Part shown: piece by piece, positions 30,121 to 38,237 of the stretch | How the letters are laid out: each line of letters starts with the position of its first letter | Numbering within the stretch: the stretch's first letter is position 1 | Origin: Pseudomonas cuatrocienegasensis | GTDB lineage: Bacteria > Pseudomonadota > Gammaproteobacteria > Pseudomonadales > Pseudomonadaceae | Assembly: GCF_900110925.1 (NCBI RefSeq) | Contig: NZ_FOFP01000001.1 | Location: forward strand, 186,001 to 250,000 | DNA: 64,000 nucleotides | Direction: 5' to 3' | Notes under the pieces: model-generated | What the model saw: the letters and a program-made list of their open reading frames with translations, nothing else | Databases searched by the model: none | What the model was told of the DNA's origin: nothing | Translations under genes and position numbers: made by a program

Positions 30121-30920
30121 GCCGTCTTGTTGTTGTGAGTGCTGCGCTGCTGTTCCTGGCTGGCTGTGCAGGTAGTTCAGGGCAAAGTGCTGAAGCCCTG
30201 AATGCAGCGAACCAGCGTTTTCAGAGCGTCAAAGAGAACCCTGATGTGCTGCGCAGTGCGCCCAAGGATGTGATCCGTGCCGGGGAGTCGCTGGCTCGGG
30301 CCGACCGCCTCTCGAGCTATTGGGGCAGTGAAGATGACGTGGTGCATTACGCCTACCTTAGCCAGCGCTACAGTGACATTGCCGAAGAGCACAGTGCGCT
30401 CATGCTCAACGAAGAGCGCATCGCCAAACTCGAGTTGGAACGTCAGCGTCTCCAGCTTGCCCTGCGCGAGGCGAAACTGCTGGGTGTGCAAGAGCAGAGT
30501 GCCTGGCTCGAAGAACAACTGGTCAGCCTGACCCGTAACGAGGGCGGCCGGGGTTTGGTGATTACTCTGGGTGACATGCTGTTTGATGCGGGGCGTGCTG
30601 AGCTCAAAACCTCCGCCAACCGCACGGCATTGAAACTGGTGCAGTTTCTCCAGCTCAATCCGCGTCGGGTGATACGCATCGAGGGCTATACCGACAACCG
30701 CGGAGACGCTGCCGAGAACCTCAAACTATCGCGTGAGCGGGCTCAGGCGGTTGCCGATGTGCTGATCGACCTGGGTATCGACGCTGGACGAATCGAAGTT
30801 CAGGGCCATGGCGAGGATTTCCCCGTCGCTGAAAATGCGTCCTCCCAAGGGCGAGCACAGAATCGTCGGGTTGAAGTAGTTTTTTCCGATGAGCAGGGGC
30901 GGTTAGGTTCGACCCGTTGA
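30117..30920 (+). CDS. OmpA-family peptidoglycan-binding lipoprotein
   Basis: 267 residues. Lipobox LFLAGC with Cys17. Residues 20-140 are a helical DUF4398-like region, followed by an OmpA C-terminal domain: GDMLFDAGRAELK, IEGYTDNRGDAAENLKLSRERAQAV and GHGEDFPVAENASSQGRAQNRRVEV, which carry the residues that bind diaminopimelate. It likely links the outer membrane to peptidoglycan. Overlaps the preceding gene by four bases and is followed by a terminator. Confidence 0.87.
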   Translation: MSRLVVVSAALLFLAGCAGSSGQSAEALNAANQRFQSVKENPDVLRSAPKDVIRAGESLARADRLSSYWGSEDDVVHYAYLSQRYSDIAEEHSALMLNEERIAKLELERQRLQLALREAKLLGVQEQSAWLEEQLVSLTRNEGGRGLVITLGDMLFDAGRAELKTSANRTALKLVQFLQLNPRRVIRIEGYTDNRGDAAENLKLSRERAQAVADVLIDLGIDAGRIEVQGHGEDFPVAENASSQGRAQNRRVEVVFSDEQGRLGSTR

Positions 30921-30939
30921 GGCTTTATTGGTGGATACG

Positions 30940-30967
30940 AACCCCGGTCTTTGTACCGGGGTTTTTT
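30940..30967 (+). terminator. Terminator after the OmpA-family gene
   Basis: Stem AACCCCGGT / ACCGGGGTT with a six-base loop and T6. Confidence 0.9.
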
Positions 30968-30980
30968 CTGCCTGTAGCTA

Positions 30981-31245
30981 GGGTCTGTTGACGTTTCGTC
31001 GCGAGCCGCGTTGCTGCGAAAAATCTCGCCAGGCTAGGCGGAGGACGCAGGTAATGGTTGTTCCCTTGCCAAGTCCTCCAACACCGCATGGCGAGATTTT
31101 GCGCGCAACCCGAAGGGCCGGGCCAGTTTTAGCGCGATGCTGCGTTTCTCGATGGCTCATTTAGCCGGCTAAACTTCGCATCTCGTGCCTTGCCTCGCGC
31201 TAAAACTGGCTCCGGCGCGGCCGCGAACGAAACGTCAACAGACCC
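30981..31245 (+). mobile_element. MITE-like element, copy 1 (265 bp)
   Basis: Starts GGGTCTGTTGACGTTTCG and ends with its inverted copy; TA flanks both ends (30979-30980, 31246-31247). Relative to copies 2 and 3 it lacks 14 bases near 31108, which accounts for its shorter length. Internally it has two hairpins: AAAATCTCGCCA / TGGCGAGATTTT and GCCAGTTTTAGCGCG / CGCGCTAAAACTGGC, the latter with the palindrome TTTAGCCGGCTAAA. It carries no gene. Confidence 0.9.
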
Positions 31246-31271
31246 TAATACAGTTGCTCATTTTGCGTTGC

Positions 31272-31336
31272 GTACCGGCACAGTGGCTGGCAGAGGTCGG
31301 CTGTATCGTCCACAATCAGATGAACTGTGCCGGTAC
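31272..31336. promoter_or_regulatory. 13-bp inverted repeat, candidate operator of the MocR gene
   Basis: GTACCGGCACAGT (31272-31284) and ACTGTGCCGGTAC (31324-31336) are perfect inverted copies with 39 bases between them, 53 bases before the regulator ATG. The shape suggests autoregulation; the regulator that binds it is inferred. Confidence 0.6.
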
Positions 31337-31388
31337 AGCGGCGGGTGTATTGGCTACTGTTATGGTTCAGTCGCCAGGGGAGGCCGTT

Positions 31389-32828
31389 ATGACCAATCTG
31401 TTGCTTTATCAGCGCATCGCGCAGCAATTGGCCGAGGACATTCGGCGCGGCGTCTACCAGCCGGGTGAGCGGGTGCCGTCAGTGCGCAAAATGAGTTCGC
31501 AGCTCAATGTCAGCCATGCGACTGTGCTGCAGGCCTATGCCAACCTTGAGGATCTTGGGCTGATTCGCGCACGCCCTCAGTCCGGCTTCTATGTGCACCA
31601 GACGCCGGCCCTGACTGCGCCCACCCCGGATATCGCCCGAGTCGAACGGCCCAGCCTGGTCACCCGCAGTAGCATCATTGCCCAGATTCTGACTGAGTCT
31701 CGGCGCGAAGGCGTGTTTCCACTTGGGGCTGCCGTGCCCCATGTCGAGTACTTGCCGGTGCGTGCCTTGCATCAGCAATTGGCCAAGGTCACGCGCTTCC
31801 ACAGTGCTCGCGCGTTCAGCTATATGTTCAGCCCCGGTTTTGAGCCGCTCAGGCGTCAGGTGGCGATCCGCATGCGGGATGCCGGGGTGGTGGTGGACCC
31901 CTCCGAGGTGGTGATCACCCATGGTTGTGTGGACGCGCTGCAGATGTCGTTGCGTGTGCTGACGCGCCCTGGGGACCTGATCGCCGCCGAGTCGCCGACC
32001 TACTACGGCCTGTTGCAGCTCGCTGATCTGCTGGGGCTGAAAGTCATCGAGATCCCCAGCGATCCGAGCACCGGTATCAGCCTCGAAGCCTTGCAACTGG
32101 CGGCCAGCCAGTGGCCGATCAAGACGCTGGTACTGACCGCGCGCCTGAGCAATCCTCTGGGCGGTACCATTCCCGAGGAGCGGCAAAAGCAATTGCTGCG
32201 CCTGGCGGAGAACTTCGATATCCAGATCATCGAAGATGATATCTACGGCGAGTTGATGTTCGAGCAGGGCCGCACCAAAGCGCTCAAGGCCCATGATCGC
32301 CAGGGACGGGTGCTATATTGCTCGAGCTTCTCCAAGACATTGTCGCCAGGCGTACGTATTGGCTGGATTCTGGCGGGCAAGTATCAGCAGGAGGTCGAAC
32401 GGTTGCAGACGTTCAGTACCCACTCGGCATGCAGCGTCACCCAGATGGCGGTCGCGGCTTACCTGGAGAACGGCGGCTACGACCGGCACCTGCGCTACAT
32501 TCGTCAGGAGTACCGCAAGAATCTCAGCGCCTTCCAATTGGCGGTGCAGCAGTATTTCCCGGAAGGGACGCAGATGACTCGACCCACGGGCGGTTTCATT
32601 TTGTGGGTCAGCTTGCCGGCTCGGGTCAACACCAAAGACCTGCATGTTCGCGCGCTGCAGCAGGGCATCAGCATCGCACCTGGGTTGATCTTCAGTAATA
32701 CCGAGCAGTTCAACCACTGTGTGCGTTTGAACTGCGGTATCCCTTGGACCCGTGAGGCCGAGCGCGCCTTGATGACGCTGGGCATGCTGGCCGGACAGCT
32801 GTGTCAGGAGAGCACGGCGAATTTTTAA
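31389..32828 (+). CDS. MocR-type regulator: GntR DNA-binding domain fused to a class I aminotransferase domain
   Basis: 479 residues from ATG 31389, preceded by AGGGGAGG. The frame is open back to 31185, but those residues are translated from the MITE and are rejected. Residues 1-75 are a GntR winged helix (LLYQRIAQQLAEDIRRGVYQPGERVPSVRKMSSQLNVSHATVLQAYANLE, split by the turn). From about 110 on it is a PLP-dependent aminotransferase fold with the PLP lysine in CSSFSKTLSPGVRIGW and the DDIYGEL segment. It resembles PA2897-type regulators by position beside the sigma/anti-sigma genes and atu. Direct MITE copies lie on both sides. Confidence 0.88.
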   Translation: MTNLLLYQRIAQQLAEDIRRGVYQPGERVPSVRKMSSQLNVSHATVLQAYANLEDLGLIRARPQSGFYVHQTPALTAPTPDIARVERPSLVTRSSIIAQILTESRREGVFPLGAAVPHVEYLPVRALHQQLAKVTRFHSARAFSYMFSPGFEPLRRQVAIRMRDAGVVVDPSEVVITHGCVDALQMSLRVLTRPGDLIAAESPTYYGLLQLADLLGLKVIEIPSDPSTGISLEALQLAASQWPIKTLVLTARLSNPLGGTIPEERQKQLLRLAENFDIQIIEDDIYGELMFEQGRTKALKAHDRQGRVLYCSSFSKTLSPGVRIGWILAGKYQQEVERLQTFSTHSACSVTQMAVAAYLENGGYDRHLRYIRQEYRKNLSAFQLAVQQYFPEGTQMTRPTGGFILWVSLPARVNTKDLHVRALQQGISIAPGLIFSNTEQFNHCVRLNCGIPWTREAERALMTLGMLAGQLCQESTANF

Positions 32829-32838
32829 CAGTGGCCTA

Positions 32839-33117
32839 GGGTCTGTTGACGTTTCGTCGCGAGCCGCGTTGCCGCGAAAAATCTCGCCAGGCTAGGCGGA
32901 GGACGCCGGTAATGGTTGTTCCCTTGCCAAGTCCTCCAACACCGCATGGCGAGATTTTGCGCACAACCTAGGCGGCCCCACCCGAAGGGCCGGGCCAGTT
33001 TTAGCGCGATGCTGCGTTTCTCGATGGCTCATTTAGCCGGCTAAACTTCGCATCTCGTGCCTTGCCTCGCGCTAAAACTGGCTCCGGCGCGGCCGCGAAC
33101 GAAACGGGAACAGACCC
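32839..33117 (+). mobile_element. MITE-like element, copy 2 (279 bp)
   Basis: Same orientation as copy 1, flanked by TA (32837-32838 and 33118-33119). The left end is the GACG form and the right end the CCCG form (CGAAACGGGAACAGACCC), so its two ends differ by three bases, as if ends from two subtypes had recombined. It contains the 14 bases (taggcggccccacc) missing in copy 1. Confidence 0.9.
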
Positions 33118-33187
33118 TAACCCGATTTAGCCAAGGGTTGCGTCTACCTGAGCGAATGGTTTGTTCTATCGCCCAGGAGATGCGCCC

Positions 33188-34948
33188 ATGTCTGCTTCCC
33201 CCGTATTGCTTACCCGTCCTCTGCTGTCCGGTTTTGCCGCAGGCGTATTGATCAGCCTTGGTGCGTGTAGCGCCGCCAACCCAGAAGCACCGACCACAGA
33301 AGCTGGTAGCCCGCAACTGAGCGATCAGGCCCACGGCCGTGAACGCGCCGAGTTGCATGAACAACTGGCCGCTGCCCCTGCGCAACTGCAGCGCAAAACC
33401 CAGGTGGCGGGCAGGGCCGTGATGCCCAGCCTGGTCTATGCGCCGATGCCGATGTCTGTGCAGGCCGATGCCTTGCCGCCTGCTTACTTGGGGAAGAGCC
33501 GCGACGAGAATCGCGAGCAGTATCAGAAGCTGGCCGGCAACCCGGTGCATGCCGTGGCCGAGACGCCGTTGTCGACCTTTAGCATCGATGTGGACACCGG
33601 CAGCTACGCCAATGTGCGGCGTTTTCTCAATGGCGGACAACTGCCGCCGCAGGATGCGGTGCGCCTGGAGGAGCTGGTCAACTACTTCCCCTATGCCTAT
33701 CCGCTGCCCAAGGGTGATGTGCCGTTTGGCGTGCACACCGAGCTGGCCGCCACGCCGTGGAACCCCGAAAGCCGCCTGCTGCGTATCGCCATTAAGGCTT
33801 CGGATCTGCGCGTAGACGAGCTGCCGCCGGCCAATCTGGTGTTTCTGGTGGATGTCTCCGGCTCGATGGAGCGTCGTGATGGCCTGCCCATGGTGCAAAG
33901 CACCTTGAAGCTGTTGGTCGAGCAGTTGCGCGTTCAGGACAAGGTGTCGCTGGTGGTGTATGCCGGCTCATCCAGCGTGGTGCTGCAGCCGACCTCCGGC
34001 AGCGAGAAAGCCAAGCTCCGCACGGCTATCGACCAGCTTACAGCGGGCGGATCAACAGCGGGCGAGTCGGGCATTCAACTGGCCTATCAGCAGGCGCAGC
34101 AGGGCTTTATCGACGGCGGCATCAATCGCATCCTGCTGGCCACGGATGGCGACTTCAACGTCGGCATCAGCGATTTTGAAACCCTCAAGCAGCTGGCCGC
34201 CGACAAGCGCAAGACCGGCGTCTCCCTGACCACTCTGGGCTTTGGCACCGACAACTACAACGAGCAGTTGATGGAGCAGCTGGCCGATGCCGGCGACGGC
34301 AACTACGCCTATATCGATAACCTGCGCGAGGCGCGCAAGGTGCTGGTCGATCAGCTCAGCTCAACCCTGGCGACTGTCGCCAGCGATGTGAAGATCCAGG
34401 TCGAGTTCAACCCGGCCGAGGTCAGCGAGTACCGCCTGCTGGGCTATGAAAATCGTGCGCTGAAACGTGAGGATTTCAGCAACGACAAGGTCGATGCCGG
34501 TGAAATCGGCGCAGGCCATACCGTGACCGCGCTCTATGAAGTGGTGCCGGTGGGCGGCAAGGGCTGGCTGGAGCCGCTGCGCTATCAGCAAGCGGCCAAG
34601 GCGAGCAACCCCGCAGGCGAGCTGGCCTGGCTGCGTATTCGCTACAAGGCGCCAGGGCAGGACGTCAGCAAACTGCTGGAACAGCCGATTCAGGCCGTCG
34701 ATACGCGTGCTATCAGCCAGGCCAGCGAAGACCTGCGTTTTGCTGCTGCCGTGGCCGCCTTCGCCCAGCAGCTCAAGGGCGCTACCTACACCGGGCGCTT
34801 CAGCCTGGCCGACAGCGCCGAGCTGGCGCGCAGCGCCAAGGGCGATGACCGCTTCGGTTTGCGCGGCGAGTTTGTACAGCTGGTGGAACTGGCGCAGAGC
34901 CTGCAAACTGCGACGAACCGTTCAACTAGCGCACGAGTACAGCAGTGA
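33188..34948 (+). CDS. VWA-domain lipoprotein (YfbK family)
   Basis: 586 residues from ATG 33188, preceded by CAGGAGAT. The signal peptide ends at a lipobox LGAC with Cys27. Residues about 100-195 match the vWF_A N-terminal domain of YfbK-type proteins (STFSIDVDTGSYANVRRFLNGG). The VWA domain begins near 215 and has an intact metal site DVSGS (Asp222, Ser224, Ser226) and later LLATDGDFNVG. The C-terminal third is DUF3520-like. Its stop overlaps the sigma factor start, so it belongs to the same operon and may be a periplasm-facing partner of that regulatory pair. Confidence 0.87.
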   Translation: MSASPVLLTRPLLSGFAAGVLISLGACSAANPEAPTTEAGSPQLSDQAHGRERAELHEQLAAAPAQLQRKTQVAGRAVMPSLVYAPMPMSVQADALPPAYLGKSRDENREQYQKLAGNPVHAVAETPLSTFSIDVDTGSYANVRRFLNGGQLPPQDAVRLEELVNYFPYAYPLPKGDVPFGVHTELAATPWNPESRLLRIAIKASDLRVDELPPANLVFLVDVSGSMERRDGLPMVQSTLKLLVEQLRVQDKVSLVVYAGSSSVVLQPTSGSEKAKLRTAIDQLTAGGSTAGESGIQLAYQQAQQGFIDGGINRILLATDGDFNVGISDFETLKQLAADKRKTGVSLTTLGFGTDNYNEQLMEQLADAGDGNYAYIDNLREARKVLVDQLSSTLATVASDVKIQVEFNPAEVSEYRLLGYENRALKREDFSNDKVDAGEIGAGHTVTALYEVVPVGGKGWLEPLRYQQAAKASNPAGELAWLRIRYKAPGQDVSKLLEQPIQAVDTRAISQASEDLRFAAAVAAFAQQLKGATYTGRFSLADSAELARSAKGDDRFGLRGEFVQLVELAQSLQTATNRSTSARVQQ

Positions 34949-35526
34949 ATCGACCCCTCACGGATGACGACGCCGCCTTGTTACGGCGTTACCGCCGCGG
35001 TGATGCGGCGGCTTTCGCCGAGTTGTACCAGCGTCACCGACTTGGCCTGTTTCGCTTTCTGCTCGGGCTGTGTGGCGACCATGCCCTGGCCGAGGAGGTG
35101 TTTCAGGACACCTGGATGAGCCTGATCCGCAGCCAGAGCGAACAGCGCGATGCCGTGCTGTTCAAGACCTGGCTGTACCAGATCGGCCGCAACCGGTTGA
35201 TCGACACTTGGCGCAAGCAGGGGCGGCACCAGGCGGGGCATGCCGAGTACGATGAACAACAGCATGCCCCGCACGACCCGCAGCCGGGGCCTGAGCAACA
35301 GCTCAGCCTGAGCCGCGATCAGCAGCGTTTAGAGGCCGCCCTGGCGGATTTACCGGCGGAGCAGCGCGAAGTGTTTCTGCTGCGCGCCCACGCTGATCTG
35401 GAATTGGCCGAGATTGCCGAGCTGACCCAGATACCCACAGAAACGGTGAAAAGCCGTTTGCGCTATGCCCTGCAGAAGTTACGTCGGCTGCTGGCTGACC
35501 CGGCCGCCGAGGAGTTGTCCGTATGA
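34945..35526 (+). CDS. ECF-type RNA polymerase sigma factor (SbrI-like)
   Basis: 193 residues from GTG 34945, overlapping the VWA gene by four bases. Sigma region 2 is seen in FAELYQRHRLGLFRFLLG...EEVFQDTWMSLIRS and IGRNRLIDTWRKQ; region 4 in LPAEQREVFLLRAHADLELAEIAE followed by TVKSRLRYALQKLRRLL. The position next to a MocR gene and the atu cluster matches SbrI of P. aeruginosa, which with SbrR affects swarming and biofilm formation; orthology is inferred. Its stop overlaps the next gene by four bases. Confidence 0.88.
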   Translation: MNRPLTDDDAALLRRYRRGDAAAFAELYQRHRLGLFRFLLGLCGDHALAEEVFQDTWMSLIRSQSEQRDAVLFKTWLYQIGRNRLIDTWRKQGRHQAGHAEYDEQQHAPHDPQPGPEQQLSLSRDQQRLEAALADLPAEQREVFLLRAHADLELAEIAELTQIPTETVKSRLRYALQKLRRLLADPAAEELSV

Positions 35527-36299
35527 ACCACGATCAACATAGGCTCGATGAGCAGGAACGGCAGATGCTGGAGCATTTCCGCCAGCACAGCGGCGGCGAG
35601 CCCAGCGCACAGCTGGATGCGCAGATTCTCGCAGCGGCCAGCGCAGCAGCGCGTAGCGCGGCCACAACCGAAGCCAAACCTGGCCTGAGCGCACGCCTGC
35701 ACAGCTGGCTATTCGGCACTGGTGGTCGGCAACGCTGGTCGGTGGCATTGGCCGGGGTCGCCTGCCTGGGGATTGGCCTGAGCCTGACCTGGCGCACCTT
35801 CGAGCAGGCTCCGGATGCCTTCGATGCCGTGCCCAGCGGCTCCCCCATGGCACCGGCTGCGGCGCGGATGGCACCACAATCTGCGCCTATGCCCGCGCCC
35901 TTGGAGGAATCTGCTGCACTTGCCGATGAGCCGGAGCGTTCGCGTGCGGCGCCGCCAGCACCGCTGGCCCAGGGCAACAGTAGCGATGCCGCCAGGGCCG
36001 AGAAGAAGCTTTCAGCCGGTGCCTCTAATCAGCTGTTGCGTGAAGAGTCGGCAGCCGATGTGTTGCATGAGCAACCGCCACAAGCAGCCCGTACGCCTGC
36101 CGTATCAGCCTCCGGAAAAGCGGCAGAAGTTGCAGGCAGTCAGGCCGAACAGCCGTTGCGTAGCGAGTTGCAACGCTTGCTTGAACTACGCCGTAACGGC
36201 TGGACGGATGAAGCCGATGCCTTGCTGTTGCAACTGATGCGCGAGCACCCCGAGCTGGATATCGACGCGCAGTTGCAGCAACTGCAGCAACCTGAGTAA
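35523..36299 (+). CDS. Membrane-anchored anti-sigma factor candidate (SbrR-like)
   Basis: 258 residues. Residues 1-70 are cytoplasmic and could bind the sigma factor; one membrane helix is at about 72-90 (WSVALAGVACLGIGLSLTW); the rest is periplasmic, Ala/Pro/Gln-rich and mostly disordered, ending in a helical LRSELQRLLELRRNGWTDEADALLLQL segment. It has no HxxxCxxC zinc motif. Translational overlap with the sigma gene is the main evidence for its role. Confidence 0.7.
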   Translation: MNHDQHRLDEQERQMLEHFRQHSGGEPSAQLDAQILAAASAAARSAATTEAKPGLSARLHSWLFGTGGRQRWSVALAGVACLGIGLSLTWRTFEQAPDAFDAVPSGSPMAPAAARMAPQSAPMPAPLEESAALADEPERSRAAPPAPLAQGNSSDAARAEKKLSAGASNQLLREESAADVLHEQPPQAARTPAVSASGKAAEVAGSQAEQPLRSELQRLLELRRNGWTDEADALLLQLMREHPELDIDAQLQQLQQPE

Positions 36300-36516
36300 G
36301 GCTTTCTCTAGGCCATGTCCCAAAATCGCGCTGCATCTCGTGCAGCCATCACGCAGCACCAGGGTGAACGACCGTACACACGTAGGAGCCCCGCCTCGGG
36401 GCGAAGCGATTGCAGCCATTCAGTTACTTCGGCGTTGCCCATGGCATTCGCCGCGGGGCGCGGCCACAAAAGCATCGGCGCCGTGCAACAGGGTACTGGG
36501 ACAGAGCCTTTCTCTA
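36300..36516. repeat. Repeat-rich non-coding spacer with a REP-like element
   Basis: From 36382 the text gtaggagccccgcctcggggcgaa and the later cattcgccgcggggcgcggcc (36442-36462) form a REP-like inverted arrangement. Loosely inverted ends (ctctaggccatgtccca at 36306 and gggacagagcct at 36499) may mark another degenerate element. No gene is supported. Confidence 0.45.
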
Positions 36517-36543
36517 GGGTCTGTTGACGTTTCGTTCGCGGCC
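36517..36543 (-). mobile_element. MITE end fragment
   Basis: GGGTCTGTTGACGTTTCG followed by TTCGCGGCC matches the left-hand end of copy 3; after that, similarity stops. CTA precedes it. It is a solo terminal repeat left by deletion or partial insertion, 100 bases before a lipoprotein gene. Confidence 0.8.
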
Positions 36544-36642
36544 CTAGCGCTGTGCTGTTACCTGCCGTACGGATTGCACCCTTGCCAGGGTGGTGGGGTA
36601 GGGGCAGCATGGTGGCTTGTGTCACTGCCGTTATGTCTATTT

Positions 36643-37140
36643 ATGTTGCCTATTCGACGCCTCGCACTGCTGCTTACACTGCTGTCACTGGTGGCCTGCG
36701 AGCAAAGCCCCAACCCTTCCGAAAAGCCCAAGGCTGAAACCGCCAAGGTGCAACCGGCTCAACACTCTGCTGATAGCAAAGTGGGCAAGGCTGAGCCGGC
36801 ACTGATCGCGGATAAACCTGCACAGCCCGGTGCTAGCGACCCAAAAACTGCTACAGCGGCCCAAGCCAAGTCAAAACCTGCTGCTGTTGCACGCACGCCT
36901 GAACCCACTAAGCCGAAGGCACCGCTGGATCTGAGCCTGCACCCCAATGTGTTTGATCCGCTCCAGTCGCTGGAGCCGCTTAATGATCTACCTGCCACCC
37001 TGTTGCCACCTCTGTTCGGCGAGAAGGTCGCAGCTGAAAGCCCTTTCCAACTCAATGGCAAGCTGATTACCAACGAGCATGGTGATGACTACTGGCAATC
37101 GGTCGAGGGCGCACAGTTGCAGTTTGAGTTCAGGCAGTAG
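36643..37140 (+). CDS. Hypothetical lipoprotein
   Basis: 165 residues from ATG 36643. The signal MLPIRRLALLLTLLSLVAC has its lipobox Cys at residue 19. A Lys/Pro/Ala-rich linker (about 25-90) leads to a small conserved-looking C-terminal part, FDPLQSLEPLNDLPATLLPP and later GKLITNEHGDDYW. No Shine-Dalgarno is clear before this ATG, and a GTG 27 bases upstream (36616) is a possible alternative. The open frame back to 36340 crosses repeats and is not supported. Function unknown. Confidence 0.65.
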   Translation: MLPIRRLALLLTLLSLVACEQSPNPSEKPKAETAKVQPAQHSADSKVGKAEPALIADKPAQPGASDPKTATAAQAKSKPAAVARTPEPTKPKAPLDLSLHPNVFDPLQSLEPLNDLPATLLPPLFGEKVAAESPFQLNGKLITNEHGDDYWQSVEGAQLQFEFRQ

Positions 37141-37294
37141 CGGAGGTTTCTGCAGCCTGCAGTCAGATGCGACCTGAGCCTTTGCGCAAGCGCCAGCTGT
37201 TAGGTCAGTCAGTTGATTCAGGTCGGGTGGCAGGTGTTTTTCGCTTGTGCGTCATCTGTTGCGCAGCTGGCGGCGCTTAAGGTTGCTCGCCAGA

Positions 37295-38122
37295 TCACGG
37301 ATTGATTAGTCGCCATAACCTTGCCCAGTCCTGCGCCCAGCAGCAGTGGTGGTCATAATCCGCCAGCACCTTTACCTGGGCGCGATGGCCTGGTGGATAG
37401 CCTGCAACGAAGGCTTCGACCAAATGGGGCGGTATTACCCGGTCCTGCTCACCCAGTAGATGGGTCTGCTCCATGCCTGCCAGGTGCTGACGCAGTTGCG
37501 CCGGGTTGAGTGAGTTCTGCAGGGGTGTGATCCGATGATGACGGGTCCAGGCGGCGTGATCGAGATTACCGGCGACCGTGATCACGCGTTGCACATCGTT
37601 GCGCCGTGCTGCCAGAAGCAGAGCCAGAGCACCGCCACCGGAATAGCCAACCAGCACCAGACGTTGCGCGCCTGCTCGGCTTTTCAACTGACTGGCAGCT
37701 TGGTCGAGGCTGTGCACCACCGCTTCGGCGAAGCGTGCGTCAGTCCAGTAGCGCTTATGGCAGGGGGCTCGCTCGTTATCCAGATACTGGCAGGGGCGGC
37801 CCAGGTAAGCGGCTGTGCCGCTGGGCTGCGCCAGAGCCAAGCGCAGGGCAAGCGGGTTGAGGGGTGTCGGGTCCGATGAAGGCTGGCGAGCGTTGCGCCA
37901 GGCGAAGCCGTCGCCTTCCAGGTAGATCGTCAAGACCTCGCTCGTAGCCCGCGGCGCATAGGCTTGCAGTCGGAATATTCCGGCCTGTAGCTGCAGCGCC
38001 TGCCAAGATTGCCCTTGCGCCAGATCGGCTGCTTGTTGGCGGCGTTGGTCGGGGCTGGGGAAGGAGGTGCAGGCCGCTAGAAGTGCCGCACCGAGCAGTG
38101 CTGGGAGATAGCTCAAGCGCAT
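37295..38122 (-). CDS. Alpha/beta-hydrolase-fold lipoprotein
   Basis: 275 residues from ATG 38122 (MRLSYLPALLGAALLAAC, lipobox Cys18); eleven further upstream residues to 38155 are possible but spoil the signal. The nucleophile elbow VGYSGGGALALLLAA carries the predicted catalytic serine, LLGEQDRVIPPH the acid and DHHCCW the histidine. It is probably an esterase or lipase held in the envelope; the substrate is unknown. It is convergent with the lipoprotein gene at 36643. Confidence 0.78.
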   Translation of the reverse strand: MRLSYLPALLGAALLAACTSFPSPDQRRQQAADLAQGQSWQALQLQAGIFRLQAYAPRATSEVLTIYLEGDGFAWRNARQPSSDPTPLNPLALRLALAQPSGTAAYLGRPCQYLDNERAPCHKRYWTDARFAEAVVHSLDQAASQLKSRAGAQRLVLVGYSGGGALALLLAARRNDVQRVITVAGNLDHAAWTRHHRITPLQNSLNPAQLRQHLAGMEQTHLLGEQDRVIPPHLVEAFVAGYPPGHRAQVKVLADYDHHCCWAQDWARLWRLINP

Positions 38123-38237
38123 GGATGGATAAGCCCCCCATCCGAATAGGCACACCGCACAACTTCAGGAAAACCGCAGAGCAGCTGGGCTTTAGCGTGT
38201 AGAGCGGGGCGTTGTTCCATTTCGTTTATCAGTGCTA

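Noticed and set aside
31185..31388. 68-codon N-terminal extension of the MocR gene
   Set aside because: The residues MPCLALKLAPARPRTKR are translated from the MITE end; the same words appear at copies 2 and 3. The start with a ribosome site is 31389.
36340..36642. 101-codon extension of the lipoprotein gene
   Set aside because: It crosses a REP-like element and a MITE fragment, and it would bury the lipoprotein signal inside the protein.
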